NCBI RefSeq assembly: GCF_002024505.1
Contig: NZ_CP019402.1
Location: 3,224,001-3,288,000 of the forward strand
Source of the DNA: Plantibacter flavus
Lineage (GTDB): Bacteria > Actinomycetota > Actinomycetes > Actinomycetales > Microbacteriaceae
Reading direction: 5' to 3'
Length of the DNA: 64,000 bases
The notes below the pieces were generated by a model that saw only the letters and a program-made list of their open reading frames with translations, did not search any database and had not been told where the DNA came from. Below, in pieces: positions 8,706 through 20,015 of the stretch; position 1 is the stretch's first letter, and every line of letters begins with the position of its first letter. Made by a program: the position numbers and the translations under genes.

Positions 8706-9013
8706 GTGCGGGCCCCTAGGTGTGCGGATGGCGCATGCGCTGCGTGATGCGACATGCGGACACGGCCTGGAGCCGAGCGCTGTTCACTCGTGGCCTCCAT
8801 GGCCGTCATCATGCTAGGGCAGCCGCTCGCTCGCCAGAGCTGGAAAACCGCGGAATTCCGCGGATGTGACCACCTTTGGGGGTACGCCCTGTCCGCCTGA
8901 CGCCAAGCCGGGTGAGGACCGTGCCAGGCCGAAGCCCAGGAGGGTGAGGTGCCCTCCCGTCAGGCCGTGGTCCGAGCGGACGACCGCCCGGACCACGCAT
9001 CCCGACCGACGGA
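8706..9013. other. intergenic region with palindrome and conserved promoter element
   Basis: No gene is visible here. The stretch contains the leader and promoter of the 8166-8705 gene, a perfect 16-bp palindrome CCGCGGAATTCCGCGG (8848-8863) and the 22-base element at 8865-8886 that recurs upstream of the paralogue. Confidence 0.6.
8865..8886 (-). promoter_or_regulatory. conserved upstream element, copy 1
   Basis: On the minus strand it reads CGTACCCCCAAAGG then TGGTCACA. It differs by two bases from 9740-9761, which sits at a similar distance (180-200 bases) upstream of the paralogous surface-protein gene. It resembles the site at 55303 before the SipW operon. An activator site is my inference. 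Confidence 0.45.
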
Positions 9014-9559
9014 TCAGGCCGTCTTGCGGCGACGGATCGCCATCGCGCCGACGACGCCGGCACCGACGACGAGGAGGCCTCCGCCGATCCACGGCAGTGC
9101 TCCACCGTCGAAGCCGGTCGAGGCGAACTCGCGCTCCGAGACCTGGAACGAGGCGCTCTCCGTGGTGGCACCCTGGGTCGCCGTGACCATGCAGGTGCCG
9201 GAGGCGGTCTTGCTGGTCTCGATCGTCACCGCGAACGCGCGGGCGGCGTCTGCGCTGAACGTGCCGGACGTGGGTACGGCGCTCTGCTCGGCGGCCTGCT
9301 CGGTCGCTCCGGCGGTGTTCGGCTTCGCAGCGGGAATGCTGCAGCCGGGCCCGGCGACGGTGACCGTCACCGGAGTGCCGGGGTCGAAGGTGCCGTCGCA
9401 GCGGAAGACGGTCGACTCCCCCTGGGTCACCGACACCGGTGTGAGGGTCGCACAGCCGGCAGGGCCGTAGGTGGACGAGTCGGTCGCTGCACTCGCGGCG
9501 GTCGGGGCCGCGAAGACTGCCAGGAGGCAGAGCGATGCTAGGGCAAGGGTGCGCTTCAT
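9014..9559 (-). CDS. small sortase-anchored surface protein (FASTG signal), paralogue
   Basis: A 181-residue secreted protein with a signal peptide (MKRTLALASLCLLAVFAAP, cut after ASA), an Ig-like domain with Cys residues, and a C-terminal sorting signal. The signal is FASTG followed by FDGGALPWIGGGLL, a hydrophobic stretch and RRRKTA. FASTG is an unusual form of the LPxTG/LAxTG motif; its place just before the membrane segment still supports sortase anchoring. It is a tandem paralogue of 8166-8705 with independent upstream regions, so the pair probably arose by duplication. The ATG follows a weak GGGGATATC leader. No enzymatic motif is visible. Confidence 0.78.
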   Translation of the reverse strand: MKRTLALASLCLLAVFAAPTAASAATDSSTYGPAGCATLTPVSVTQGESTVFRCDGTFDPGTPVTVTVAGPGCSIPAAKPNTAGATEQAAEQSAVPTSGTFSADAARAFAVTIETSKTASGTCMVTATQGATTESASFQVSEREFASTGFDGGALPWIGGGLLVVGAGVVGAMAIRRRKTA

Positions 9560-9682
9560 GTTGATATCCCCAAGGAACGTCGAGTACCCCCTGCGTCCGC
9601 CGATTTCGGGTGGGCGTCCGCGCGAGGTTCCCCAGGGTCACGAATTCGGGTGCGTGGCTTCCTGAGGTGTTGTCATGCTATG

Positions 9683-11482
9683 TCAGGAGCCGCACCGAGG
9701 GAAGGCTGAAATGGTCGTTTTGCCCGTGATTCCGGGGGTTGTGACCAGGTTTGGGGGTACGTCGGAGGCCTTCGGAGCGAGCACGGTGAAGACGAGTTCC
9801 GTTGTCGCCCCCGGAGTGAGGGTCACGTCGGTCTGGGCGTAGAGACGACCGTTCGGGTCGGTCACGGCCTTCACCGGCAGGTCCTCGCCGTCGCTCGCAC
9901 CGAGCAGGGTCGCGCCGAGCGGGCCGTGGATCACGACGCGCGTCGCGATGTCTCCCGCGGGGGTGCCGAAGCGCCCGCCGGCGGTCACGTAGTCCGGCAG
10001 GGAGGTTGCGGCGTCCGCCGGTGCGGTGGACGTCAGGGTGACGGCGACGACGTATTCGGCGCCCTGTTTCGTGCACCGGGCGTCGCGGATGTCGACCTTC
10101 GTCTCCAGGTAGTAGTCCATCTTCGCGCGGGTCAGGTCTTCGAGGTAGACCCCGGTGTACACGGCTGCGTCGTCGGTCGCCGGTGGGATCCCGGCGAGGC
10201 TCGTCTCGGCGATCAACGCCTGTTCGGTGGGGACCGCACTCCACACGTGGAGACGGTTCTCCGCACCGGACTCGGACAGGGCCTGGACGAGGGCGCCGGG
10301 GTCGGGCGAGCGGGAGATCATGCCCTCGAACACCGCACCCGAGACGGCGGCGAAGAACGCGTCCTGCACGAGCCGGTCCGGGAACCGCGCGTAGACGTCG
10401 CTCAGCAGCGTCTTCGCCGCGTTGTCGGCGGTGAGCTCGGTGCCGTCCGGGAGGGCGACGGGCCCGGTCGCCTCAAGCAGGTGTGCGAGGACGTAGGGGT
10501 CGACGGCGACCACGGTGTCGATCGGAACGCCGAACACCTGGGTCCCCATGGCTGCGGCGAGCTCGCCGGTGCGACTGAAGTCGACTGTGAGGTTGGTGTC
10601 CTGAATGTACCGGCCGAGGTTGTCGGTGTAGACGTTCTGCTCGAACGGGGTGAGCGGGAGTACCGGGGCGGGGAATCCGGAGAAGTCGTCGCTCCCCCGG
10701 GTGCCGACAAAGGAGATGACGCCGTTCTCCGCGTGGATGAGGGCCACCGCCCCGGCGATGCCGCCACTCGAGCGCAGCTCCGCGTTGTTCTGGATCATCA
10801 CCATGATGTTCCGAGGCCCGGCCCCTCCCGCCATGTCCGGCAGGAGCGCCGTGGCCCGCGCCGCGGTGTCGAGCATCGTGGATGCACCGGTGATCGTGCG
10901 GGTGAGCTTCTCGACGGCGTCCGCGACCACCGGCAGCGCACCGTCCGTGCCGATCGTGTCCACGCGCCCGGCGATGGCCTCAGCCGCTGCAGACGCCTCG
11001 GCCACGGTCGGCGCGACGGCGCGGAGCGGCTCCGTCGCGATCGACCCGTCCCCGGGGAGCAGGGACGACAGGTTCACCTGATCGGCGATCTCGACGACCT
11101 TCGGCACGACGTCGACCGCGACGTCGTCGGTCGCAGCGGCGGCCTGTCGCACCGCGGAGAAGTTCACGCCGAGGAACGGGACCGCCTCGGCCGCCCGCCA
11201 GATGGGATCACTCGTCAGCGACACCGCCTCGCCGGTGTGCTTGGTGAGGGCACGCTGCGTGACCTCGGTGCCGCTCGCGTCACCCTTGAGCACGGCCGAC
11301 TGGAGCGCCTTCGCCTCCGACTGGGCGGCTTCGAGCGCGTTCTTCGCCAAGGACGCCCGGACGCCGAGCCAGGCTCCGAGCGCGAGGACGATGAGGAGGA
11401 CGGCGAGTACGATCCACCACAGACGCGAACGCCGGCGGCCGGGCAGGCGGATGCCGGCCGTCGCCGGGCGTGGGTCAGCCAA
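9683..11482 (-). CDS. DUF4012 membrane-anchored extracellular protein
   Basis: A 599-residue protein of the DUF4012 family. A basic N-terminus and one membrane segment (about 21-45) precede a large extracellular part. Family features are the PRNIMVMIQNNAELRSSGG block and the later TGPVALPDGTELTADN region. The family is frequent in actinobacterial envelope and exopolysaccharide gene neighbourhoods but has no assigned biochemical activity. The start is TTG at 11482, because AAGGAG lies seven bases before it. Its 3' end overlaps the conserved element at 9740 used by the downstream gene. It is divergent from the vanZ-like gene. Confidence 0.82.
   Translation of the reverse strand: MADPRPATAGIRLPGRRRSRLWWIVLAVLLIVLALGAWLGVRASLAKNALEAAQSEAKALQSAVLKGDASGTEVTQRALTKHTGEAVSLTSDPIWRAAEAVPFLGVNFSAVRQAAAATDDVAVDVVPKVVEIADQVNLSSLLPGDGSIATEPLRAVAPTVAEASAAAEAIAGRVDTIGTDGALPVVADAVEKLTRTITGASTMLDTAARATALLPDMAGGAGPRNIMVMIQNNAELRSSGGIAGAVALIHAENGVISFVGTRGSDDFSGFPAPVLPLTPFEQNVYTDNLGRYIQDTNLTVDFSRTGELAAAMGTQVFGVPIDTVVAVDPYVLAHLLEATGPVALPDGTELTADNAAKTLLSDVYARFPDRLVQDAFFAAVSGAVFEGMISRSPDPGALVQALSESGAENRLHVWSAVPTEQALIAETSLAGIPPATDDAAVYTGVYLEDLTRAKMDYYLETKVDIRDARCTKQGAEYVVAVTLTSTAPADAATSLPDYVTAGGRFGTPAGDIATRVVIHGPLGATLLGASDGEDLPVKAVTDPNGRLYAQTDVTLTPGATTELVFTVLAPKASDVPPNLVTTPGITGKTTISAFPRCGS
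9740..9761 (-). promoter_or_regulatory. conserved upstream element, copy 2
   Basis: On the minus strand it reads CGTACCCCCAAACC then TGGTCACA, inside the last codons of the DUF4012 gene and about 200 bases before the 9559 start. It matches copy 1 at 20 of 22 bases. A probable -10 (TAGCAT in ACATAGCATGAC) lies between it and the gene. Confidence 0.45.
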
Positions 11483-11604
11483 GAGTGCTCCTTGTTCGGG
11501 TAGGCACAGCCTAACCGCCGGATGACGGCCTCCGAGGGTCGCTGCACGCCCCCTTTCAGGGGTGGACGACGCACGCCACAGCAGGGCTCACGGCCGCTCA
11601 TGGC

Positions 11605-11617
11605 CTACGATTGCGGG
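11605..11617 (+). promoter_or_regulatory. TACGAT -10 element placed for a leaderless start
   Basis: TACGAT is followed by six bases and then GTG at 11618. This is the same geometry seen before both penicillin-binding protein genes, tdk, mqo, dnaX and the GNAT gene. Confidence 0.5.
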
Positions 11618-11665
11618 GTGCCGTCAGCACGCCCGTCGACCGATCTGGAGCCGCACCGCAGATGA
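11618..11665 (+). CDS. possible 15-codon leaderless upstream ORF coupled to vanZ-like gene
   Basis: GTG at 11618 opens a 15-codon frame whose stop TGA overlaps the ATG of the VanZ-like gene as ATGA. The start sits six bases after a TACGAT -10, as expected for a leaderless mRNA. The encoded peptide (MPSARPSTDLEPHRR) has no obvious function. Translation of this frame would deliver ribosomes to the downstream start. It could also be chance, since it is very short. Confidence 0.35.
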   Translation: MPSARPSTDLEPHRR

Positions 11666-12099
11666 CCCGCACGCCGCGCATCGTGATCGGGATCCTGCTG
11701 CTGCTCTGCCTGTGCGTCATGCTCGGCATCGCGTTCTGGCCGACGCCCGTCGACGCCGACGGCCGGACGACGCTGCTGGCGATCCTCGATCGCTTGCAGG
11801 CCGCGGGCGCCCCGACCTGGTTCGACTACCGCTTCGTCGAATCGGCCGCGAACGTCGTGCTGTTCATCCCGCTCGGAGCACTGCTCGCCCTCGAGCTGCC
11901 GTTACGCCTCTGGTGGGTCGCACCACTGACGACGACCCTGTTCTCGGTCGCGATCGAACTCGGACAGACCCTGCTCCCCGAGCGGGTCGCGACGATCGCC
12001 GACGTCTACGCCAATGCGGCCGGAGGGCTGCTCGGCGCGACGATCGTGCTCGTCGTCCGGCTACTCGTCACCGGTCACGGACGACCGAGACCGACGTAA
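11662..12099 (+). CDS. VanZ family membrane protein
   Basis: A 145-residue protein with four predicted membrane helices and the VanZ pattern: a VESAANVVLFIPLG helix, then a VAIELGQTLLPER helix, then DVYANAAGGLLGA. VanZ-like proteins are found in glycopeptide-resistance loci and more widely; their biochemical role is unresolved. I chose the ATG at 11662, which overlaps a putative leader peptide stop and has GGAG about eleven bases upstream, over an in-frame TTG at 11611. The last 25 bases overlap the end of the convergent UDP-glucose dehydrogenase gene. Confidence 0.8.
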   Translation: MTRTPRIVIGILLLLCLCVMLGIAFWPTPVDADGRTTLLAILDRLQAAGAPTWFDYRFVESAANVVLFIPLGALLALELPLRLWWVAPLTTTLFSVAIELGQTLLPERVATIADVYANAAGGLLGATIVLVVRLLVTGHGRPRPT

Positions 12100-13385
12100 C
12101 GCCACCCGGCGCCCCGCCAGGCGTCCACGTCGAGGCAGTTGCGTCCGTCCACGATCGTCTTGCCCGCGGTCAGCTCGGCGACGGCCGAGGGGTCCAGGGC
12201 TCGGAACGCCTTCCACTCGGTCACGACCACGACGATGTCCGCGTCCGTCACGGCCTCTTCCGCCGAGTCAGCGAACGTCAGCTGCGGGTGGAGTCGCCGC
12301 GCGTTCGGGACCGCTTCCGGATCGAAGGCGAGCACCTTCGCACCCAGTCCGTTGAGGCCGACGGCGACATCGAGGGCCGGCGAGTCTCGGACGTCGTCGC
12401 TGTCGGGCTTGAACGCGAGCCCGAGCACCGCGACCCGCTTCTGGTAGGCGCTCCCGCCGAGCTCCTCGACGACGAGGTCGATGACGCGCTGACGACGACG
12501 CAGGTTGATCGCGTCGACCTCCTTGAGGAAGGCAACCGACTCCCCACGACCGAGCTCCTCGGCGCGAGCGGTGAAGGCGCGGATGTCCTTCGGCAGGCAG
12601 CCGCCGCCGAACCCGACACCGGCGTTGAGGAAGCGGCGACCGATCCGGGCGTCGTAACCGATCGCATCGGCGAGCTCCGTGACGTCGGCGTCGGTGACCT
12701 CGGCGATCTCCGCCATCGCGTTGATGAAGGAGATCTTCGTGGCGAGGAACGCGTTCGCGGCGACCTTCACGAGCTCCGCGGTCGAGTACCCGGTCGCGAC
12801 GAGCGGCGTGCCGGTGGAGAGTGCCTGCGCGTAGACCTCGTCGAAAGCGGCTCGAGCGACGGCGGCGTCCTCGGGAGCCGGCGGCAGCCCGTACACGAGT
12901 CGGTCGGGCGCGATCGTGTCCTGCACGGCGAAGCCCTCCCGCAGGAACTCGGGGTTCCAGGCGAGCACGGCGCCGGTCGGGGCGACGAGTTCGGCCAGGC
13001 GCGCAGCGGTGCCGACGGGGACGGTCGACTTGCCGACGACGACGTCTCCTGCCGACAAGTGCGGCAGGAGGGCGGTCACCGCGGCGTCCACGTACCGCAG
13101 GTCGGCCGCGTTGGAGCCGGCCTTCTGCGGTGTGCCGACCGCGACGAAGTGCATGGTGGCCCCGGCCGCGTCGGCCATGTCCGTACTGAACCGCAGGCGG
13201 CCCGACTCGACGCCGGCCAGCAGCAGCTCCGGAAGGCCGGGCTCGAAGATCGGCGAGCGTCCGGCGGCGAGCGCCTCGATCTTGGCCGGGTCCACGTCGA
13301 TGCCGACGACCTCGTGGCCGATCGATGCCATGGCGGCCGCGTGCACGGCCCCCAGGTAGCCGCAGCCGATGACGGAGAGCTTCAT
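12075..13385 (-). CDS. ugd: UDP-glucose 6-dehydrogenase
   Basis: Oxidises UDP-glucose to UDP-glucuronate with two NAD+, supplying acidic sugar for exopolysaccharide or cell-wall glycans. The 436 residues include an N-terminal Rossmann motif (IGCGYLG), VAVGTPQ, GKSTVPVG, NPEFLREG, the Lys of ATKISF and the catalytic Cys263 in GGGCLPKDI. The C-terminal NAD-domain has LGLAFKPDSDDVRDSPAL. The start overlaps the stop of tdk as ATGA, so the two form an operon. The 3' end overlaps the vanZ-like gene on the other strand by 25 bases. Confidence 0.95.
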   Translation of the reverse strand: MKLSVIGCGYLGAVHAAAMASIGHEVVGIDVDPAKIEALAAGRSPIFEPGLPELLLAGVESGRLRFSTDMADAAGATMHFVAVGTPQKAGSNAADLRYVDAAVTALLPHLSAGDVVVGKSTVPVGTAARLAELVAPTGAVLAWNPEFLREGFAVQDTIAPDRLVYGLPPAPEDAAVARAAFDEVYAQALSTGTPLVATGYSTAELVKVAANAFLATKISFINAMAEIAEVTDADVTELADAIGYDARIGRRFLNAGVGFGGGCLPKDIRAFTARAEELGRGESVAFLKEVDAINLRRRQRVIDLVVEELGGSAYQKRVAVLGLAFKPDSDDVRDSPALDVAVGLNGLGAKVLAFDPEAVPNARRLHPQLTFADSAEEAVTDADIVVVVTEWKAFRALDPSAVAELTAGKTIVDGRNCLDVDAWRGAGWRYVGLGRP

Positions 13386-14029
13386 GCGTGTGATCCTTCG
13401 CTGATGGGAGGTGCGGTGGGTGTGCTGGACAGGCGACCGCCGGACTCCTGCAGGTAGCAGACGCCGCAGAGCGATTCGTAGGTGACGGTGGTGCCGTCGA
13501 TGGCGACCTGGTCGCCGTCGAAGACGAACGTGTCGCCGAACCGGCGGCCGTTGAAGATCGCCTTTCGACCACAGCGGCAGATCGTCTTGAGCTCTTCGAG
13601 GCTGTGGGCCACCTCGAGGAGGCGGCGGCTCCCGGGGAACGCGACGGTCTGGAAGTCGGTCCGGATGCCGTAGGCGAGGACCGGGATGCCCTCGAGCAGC
13701 GCGATGCGCAGCAGGTCGTCGACCTGTTCCCCGTGGAGGAACTGGGCTTCGTCGACGAGCAGGCAGCTGACGTCCTCGCCGGTCTCCTGCACGACGCGGC
13801 GACGGTGCTCCGCGAACACCCAGACGGCGTCGTCGTCAGGACCGAGCAGGAAGTCGGCGTCGCGGGTCACGCCGAGGCGACTGACGATGGCGGCGTCGCC
13901 CTTCGTGTCGAGGGACGGCTTGGTGAGGAGGACGCGGTGGCCGCGCTCCTCGTAGTTGAACGCCGCCTGGAGCAAGGCGGTGCTCTTGCCGGAGTTCATC
14001 GCCCCGTATCGGAAATACAGTTTCGCCAC
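13382..14029 (-). CDS. tdk: thymidine kinase
   Basis: Phosphorylates thymidine with ATP in nucleotide salvage. The 215 residues show the P-loop GAMNSGKST, the VDEAQFL Walker B region, the CRCGRKA and CGVCYLQ pairs that bind structural zinc, and a lasso region around Thr/Tyr near 175-190. The GTG start at 14029 is six bases downstream of TAAGCT, with no Shine-Dalgarno site, which suggests a leaderless transcript. The stop overlaps the ugd start. Confidence 0.95.
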   Translation of the reverse strand: MAKLYFRYGAMNSGKSTALLQAAFNYEERGHRVLLTKPSLDTKGDAAIVSRLGVTRDADFLLGPDDDAVWVFAEHRRRVVQETGEDVSCLLVDEAQFLHGEQVDDLLRIALLEGIPVLAYGIRTDFQTVAFPGSRRLLEVAHSLEELKTICRCGRKAIFNGRRFGDTFVFDGDQVAIDGTTVTYESLCGVCYLQESGGRLSSTPTAPPISEGSHA

Positions 14030-14101
14030 CAGGCAAGCTTAGGGTTCCCAAGCTGCACCTGTCGCATCCGACGAGGGGCCGGGCGAGGACCCGTGTCGGG
14101 G

Positions 14102-15568
14102 CTACAGCGAGATGTCGAGGGCCTCGGCGGTGCTCTCGAGCACCTTCGCCGCCGTCTCGGGGACGTCGTTCAGCGTCGAGCCGTAGGTCGGGATCATCTC
14201 GCGGAGCCTCGGCTCCCACGCGGTCATCCTGTCGGGGAAGCACTTGCGCAGGACGTCGAGCATGATCGGCACGGCCGTCGATGCGCCGGGCGAAGCGCCC
14301 AGCAGTCCCGCGATCGTGCCGTCCGCACCCGTGATGACCTCGGTGCCGAACTGCAGGACGCCGCCCTTGGCCTTGTCCTTCTTCATGACCTGGGCTCGCT
14401 GCCCGGCCTCGATGAGGTACCAGTCCTCGTCCTTCGCCGTCGGCAGGAACTCGCGGAGGCTGTCCATCTTCTGCTTGCGGGACTGCAGGAGCTGCCCGAT
14501 GAGGTACGTGATGAGACTCGGGTTGTCCTTGGCGACCGCCAGCATCGGGAGGAGGTTGTGCGGGCGCACCTGGGTGACGAGGTCGAGCATCGATCCGCGC
14601 TTGAGGAACTTCGGGCTGAACGTCGCGTACGGGCCGAAGAGGAGGCTCGCCTGACCGTCGACGACGCGGGTGTCGAGGTGCGGGACCGACATCGGCGGGG
14701 CCCCCACCGAGGCCTGGCTGTAGACCTTGGCCTGGTGCTTCGAGACCACCGCGGGGTTGTCGGTGCGGAGGAACTGCCCACCGATGGGGAAGACGCCGTA
14801 GCCCTTGATCTCGGGGATCCCGGACTTCTGCAGCAGCTTGAGCGCCCATCCGCCGGCGCCGACGAAGACGAAGCGGGCGTTGATCTCCATCGGTGATCGT
14901 CCGAGCGTCTGACGGCCTCGGATGCGCCAGGTGCCGTCCTTCAACCGCTTGAGCGACCGGACCTCGTGGTTGGTGCGGACGTGGGCGTTCGGCGCCGCGC
15001 CGAAGAGCTTGTGCGTGAGCGAACCGAAGTCGACGTCGGTGCCCGCGGTGATCCGGGTGGCCGCGATGCGTTCGCCGACGGCACGCCGGTTGATGAGCAA
15101 TGGAGCCCACTCGGCGATGACGGCCGGGTCCTCCGAGAACTCGATGCCGGCGAAGAGCGGCTGATCCTTCAGCGCCTCGTAGCGTTTCCGCAGGTATTCG
15201 ACGTCCTTGTCGCCGCGCACGAACGTCATGTGCGGGGTCGGGTTGATGAAGGTGTCGGGTGCGCCGAGCAGGCCCTCCTCGACGAGGTGCGACCAGAACT
15301 GACGGCTGAGCTGGAACTGCTCGTTGATGCCGATGGCCTTCGCCGGGTCGACGTGGCCGTGGGCGTCCTGCGGCATGTAGTTGAGCTCGCACAGCGCGGC
15401 GTGGCCCGTCCCGGCGTTGTTCCAGGGGTTGGAGCTCTCGAGTGCGACGTCGCTCAGGCGCTCGTACACCTCGACCTTCCAGTCAGGCTGCACCTGGTGG
15501 ATGAGGGCGGCGAGCGTGGCGCTCATGATGCCACCACCAATGAGGGCTACGTCGATGGTTTCAGTCAC
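14102..15568 (-). CDS. mqo: malate:quinone oxidoreductase
   Basis: Peripheral membrane FAD enzyme of the TCA cycle that oxidises malate to oxaloacetate and passes electrons to menaquinone. At 488 residues it has the normal length. The FAD-binding GGGIMSATLA lies at the N-terminus, followed by the family block ESSNPWNNAGTGHAALCE and NPTPHMTFV. The C-terminal GASPGASTAVPIML is also typical of Mqo. The GTG start at 15568 lies six bases after TAGACT, the leaderless geometry seen for other genes here. It stands alone, with gaps on both sides. Confidence 0.96.
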   Translation of the reverse strand: MTETIDVALIGGGIMSATLAALIHQVQPDWKVEVYERLSDVALESSNPWNNAGTGHAALCELNYMPQDAHGHVDPAKAIGINEQFQLSRQFWSHLVEEGLLGAPDTFINPTPHMTFVRGDKDVEYLRKRYEALKDQPLFAGIEFSEDPAVIAEWAPLLINRRAVGERIAATRITAGTDVDFGSLTHKLFGAAPNAHVRTNHEVRSLKRLKDGTWRIRGRQTLGRSPMEINARFVFVGAGGWALKLLQKSGIPEIKGYGVFPIGGQFLRTDNPAVVSKHQAKVYSQASVGAPPMSVPHLDTRVVDGQASLLFGPYATFSPKFLKRGSMLDLVTQVRPHNLLPMLAVAKDNPSLITYLIGQLLQSRKQKMDSLREFLPTAKDEDWYLIEAGQRAQVMKKDKAKGGVLQFGTEVITGADGTIAGLLGASPGASTAVPIMLDVLRKCFPDRMTAWEPRLREMIPTYGSTLNDVPETAAKVLESTAEALDISL

Positions 15569-15683
15569 CAGAGCAGTCTAGTCGCGGCGAGGCCCGAGCT
15601 CTCCACCCGCGTGCTGTCGCTGATCGCATGCTGTGAGATCGCTCGATGTCGAGACACTTCGGCCCGACTGCACGACCGCCGGG

Positions 15684-16415
15684 TCAGCGTCCGGGGAGCG
15701 CGGGGGTGAGGGCGTCGAGCTCCTCGAGCATGCGCTGCGCGAGGTGCGCGTACCCGGCGTCGCTCGGGTGGAGGCCGTCGGCGGAGATCCACGTCGCCGG
15801 GTCCTCGTCCAGCCAGTGCGACGCCCCGGGGATGTAGTCGGCCCCGATGGTGTCGGCGGCGTCGTGCACCCATCCGATGATCTGTTCGACGGAGGCCGGT
15901 CGCTCAGCGGTGTACCACCAGGGCTCCACCACGATGATGCGGGTGCCGGGCAGCCCGTCGCGCAGCCGCTGGAACTCCGGCAGGATCGCCTCCCGGATCG
16001 CCTGCTCGTTGCCGGTCCACTCGAAGTTGTCGTTGATGCCGAGCGCGACGATGAGGACCTCGGGGTGCTGCGCGATGACGTCGGCCGTGACATCGCCGAC
16101 CTTGTCGCGCTTTCGGACGAACCCGAGACCCGGGTAGCCGGCGTTGTACTCCGTCCAGCCCTCGGCCTTCGCGACGAGCGAGGACCAACGGGCGGCCGGC
16201 GACGACGCTGCCGACCCCTTCGTGTACGAGTCGCCGTAGAACGCGACGAGCGGTCCGACGGCGACCTCGGACCCGGAGGTGTCGGCGCGGGCGACCGTCG
16301 TCTGCTGGACATCGGCACGCAGGCCACTCACGGTGATCACCGCGGTGACGGCGATGGCGGCCGCGATGAACGCGGCCAACCACCGTCGGCGCAGGCGTGG
16401 TCGCTGGCGGGCCAT
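15684..16415 (-). CDS. SGNH/GDSL-family hydrolase, membrane-anchored or secreted
   Basis: A 243-residue protein with a basic N-terminus and one hydrophobic segment (about 11-32), then an SGNH hydrolase domain. Block I is AFYGDSYTKG, block III is ALGINDNF and block V is DGLHPSDAG, which gives the Ser, Asn and Asp/His catalytic residues. The enzymes are esterases or deacetylases acting on lipids or acylated carbohydrates; the substrate is unknown here. The start at 16415 has GAGGA upstream. It lies downstream of asd on the same strand, with a 34-bp gap, and may be co-transcribed. Confidence 0.85.
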   Translation of the reverse strand: MARQRPRLRRRWLAAFIAAAIAVTAVITVSGLRADVQQTTVARADTSGSEVAVGPLVAFYGDSYTKGSAASSPAARWSSLVAKAEGWTEYNAGYPGLGFVRKRDKVGDVTADVIAQHPEVLIVALGINDNFEWTGNEQAIREAILPEFQRLRDGLPGTRIIVVEPWWYTAERPASVEQIIGWVHDAADTIGADYIPGASHWLDEDPATWISADGLHPSDAGYAHLAQRMLEELDALTPALPGR

Positions 16416-16449
16416 GTCGTCGTCCTCGATCGGGTGGAGGGAGGGCCGG

Positions 16450-18916
<2,467 letters not shown>

Positions 18917-19027
18917 CGGATCTCCTGGGGAAGTCGGTGCGGGCACGAGCGGCCCAGCGATCATCCTACCCATCCGGGCATTCCGCGCCGTTCATGTGAC
19001 GAAGGGCACCCTCACCCGCTCCGGGGA

Positions 19028-19090
19028 AGGAGATCCGCCCCGCGACAGGACGCTTCGGCCCGTTCGGTCCTGCTGTCGCGCCGATCTCCT
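19028..19090. repeat. 63-bp palindrome, family member 2
   Basis: An imperfect inverted repeat of exactly 63 bases with ends AGGAGATCCGCC and GATCTCCT, containing CGCGACAG on both arms. It has the same length and the same outer 8-11 bases as 824-886, but the inner sequence differs. It lies between the divergent lysC and GNAT genes, so it is not a terminator of either. Confidence 0.65.
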
Positions 19091-19128
19091 ACGGTGGGGA
19101 GGCGGGTGTGCCTCGGTAGGGTTGGCCT

Positions 19129-19881
19129 ATGCAGCAGGAAGACGCGCGGGTGCTCGCGACGGTGCGACGCCTCTGGCAGGGGCTCGCCTCGCCGACCGCG
19201 CGGTTCTCCGCCGGCCGCGTCGCCGTCGTCGTGAACGCCGGCTCGATGGCGTGCCCGCCCGGATGGATCGGCGTCGTCGAGATCGACGGAAGCGCCCTCG
19301 CGATCGTGCCCGACGAGGACACCGCCAGGCGACTCGCCATCGAGGACGAATCACCGAGGAGCGTCGGGACGGTCGAGTTCCTCCGCTCGCGCGTGCAGGT
19401 CGCCGAGGTCCTCGGGCCGGCGACGCTCGACTACCTGCTGCCCGGGCGGTTCCGACCGGCCGAGGAGATCGACGTGGTGGCGAGCAAGGCGAGCGACCCG
19501 GCCATCGAGTCGCTGCTGTCGAAGGTGGGCGATGACGAGGCCTCGGAGAGCGGGATCTTCGGCATCACCTCGCCGCTGTTCTCGGTGCGCGAGCACGGTC
19601 GGGTCCTTGCCGTCGCCGGCTACCGGTCATGGCCGTTGGGTGTCGCGCACGTGACGGCGTTGACCGCCCCGGAGGCTCGCGGGACCGGTCTCGCGACCAG
19701 GCTGGCCTCGACCGCGGTCGAGCATGCCCTCGCGGCCGGGCTCCTCCCCCAGTGGCGCGCCGCCGACACGAACCCCGGCTCACGCGCCGTCGCCCGCAAG
19801 CTCGGCTTCTCCGCGATCGGCCGGCAGCTGTCGGCCCGTCCGGTGGTCGCCGAGTGGCCGGCGCCCTCCGCCGACGCCTGA
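19129..19881 (+). CDS. GNAT family N-acetyltransferase
   Basis: A 250-residue protein with a C-terminal GNAT domain. The acetyl-CoA-binding stretch is EARGTGLATRLAS, and the last motif is NPGSRAVARKLGFSAIG, typical of the family. The N-terminal 140 residues resemble the extra domain of actinobacterial GNAT proteins and have no clear motif. The substrate is unknown. TAGGGT lies six bases before the ATG with no ribosome-binding site, so a leaderless mRNA is likely. Confidence 0.82.
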   Translation: MQQEDARVLATVRRLWQGLASPTARFSAGRVAVVVNAGSMACPPGWIGVVEIDGSALAIVPDEDTARRLAIEDESPRSVGTVEFLRSRVQVAEVLGPATLDYLLPGRFRPAEEIDVVASKASDPAIESLLSKVGDDEASESGIFGITSPLFSVREHGRVLAVAGYRSWPLGVAHVTALTAPEARGTGLATRLASTAVEHALAAGLLPQWRAADTNPGSRAVARKLGFSAIGRQLSARPVVAEWPAPSADA

Positions 19882-20015
19882 GGCGCGCCCAGCTGCCCTG
19901 ACTCAGGAGTCCCTCGGCACGGCGCAACCCACCAGCCCCGACACACCGGACGACTCCTGAGAAAGGGCCGATGGCAAGAGGGAGGGGTGGAGGGGCGGGC
20001 GAGGAGGCGGGGTGG

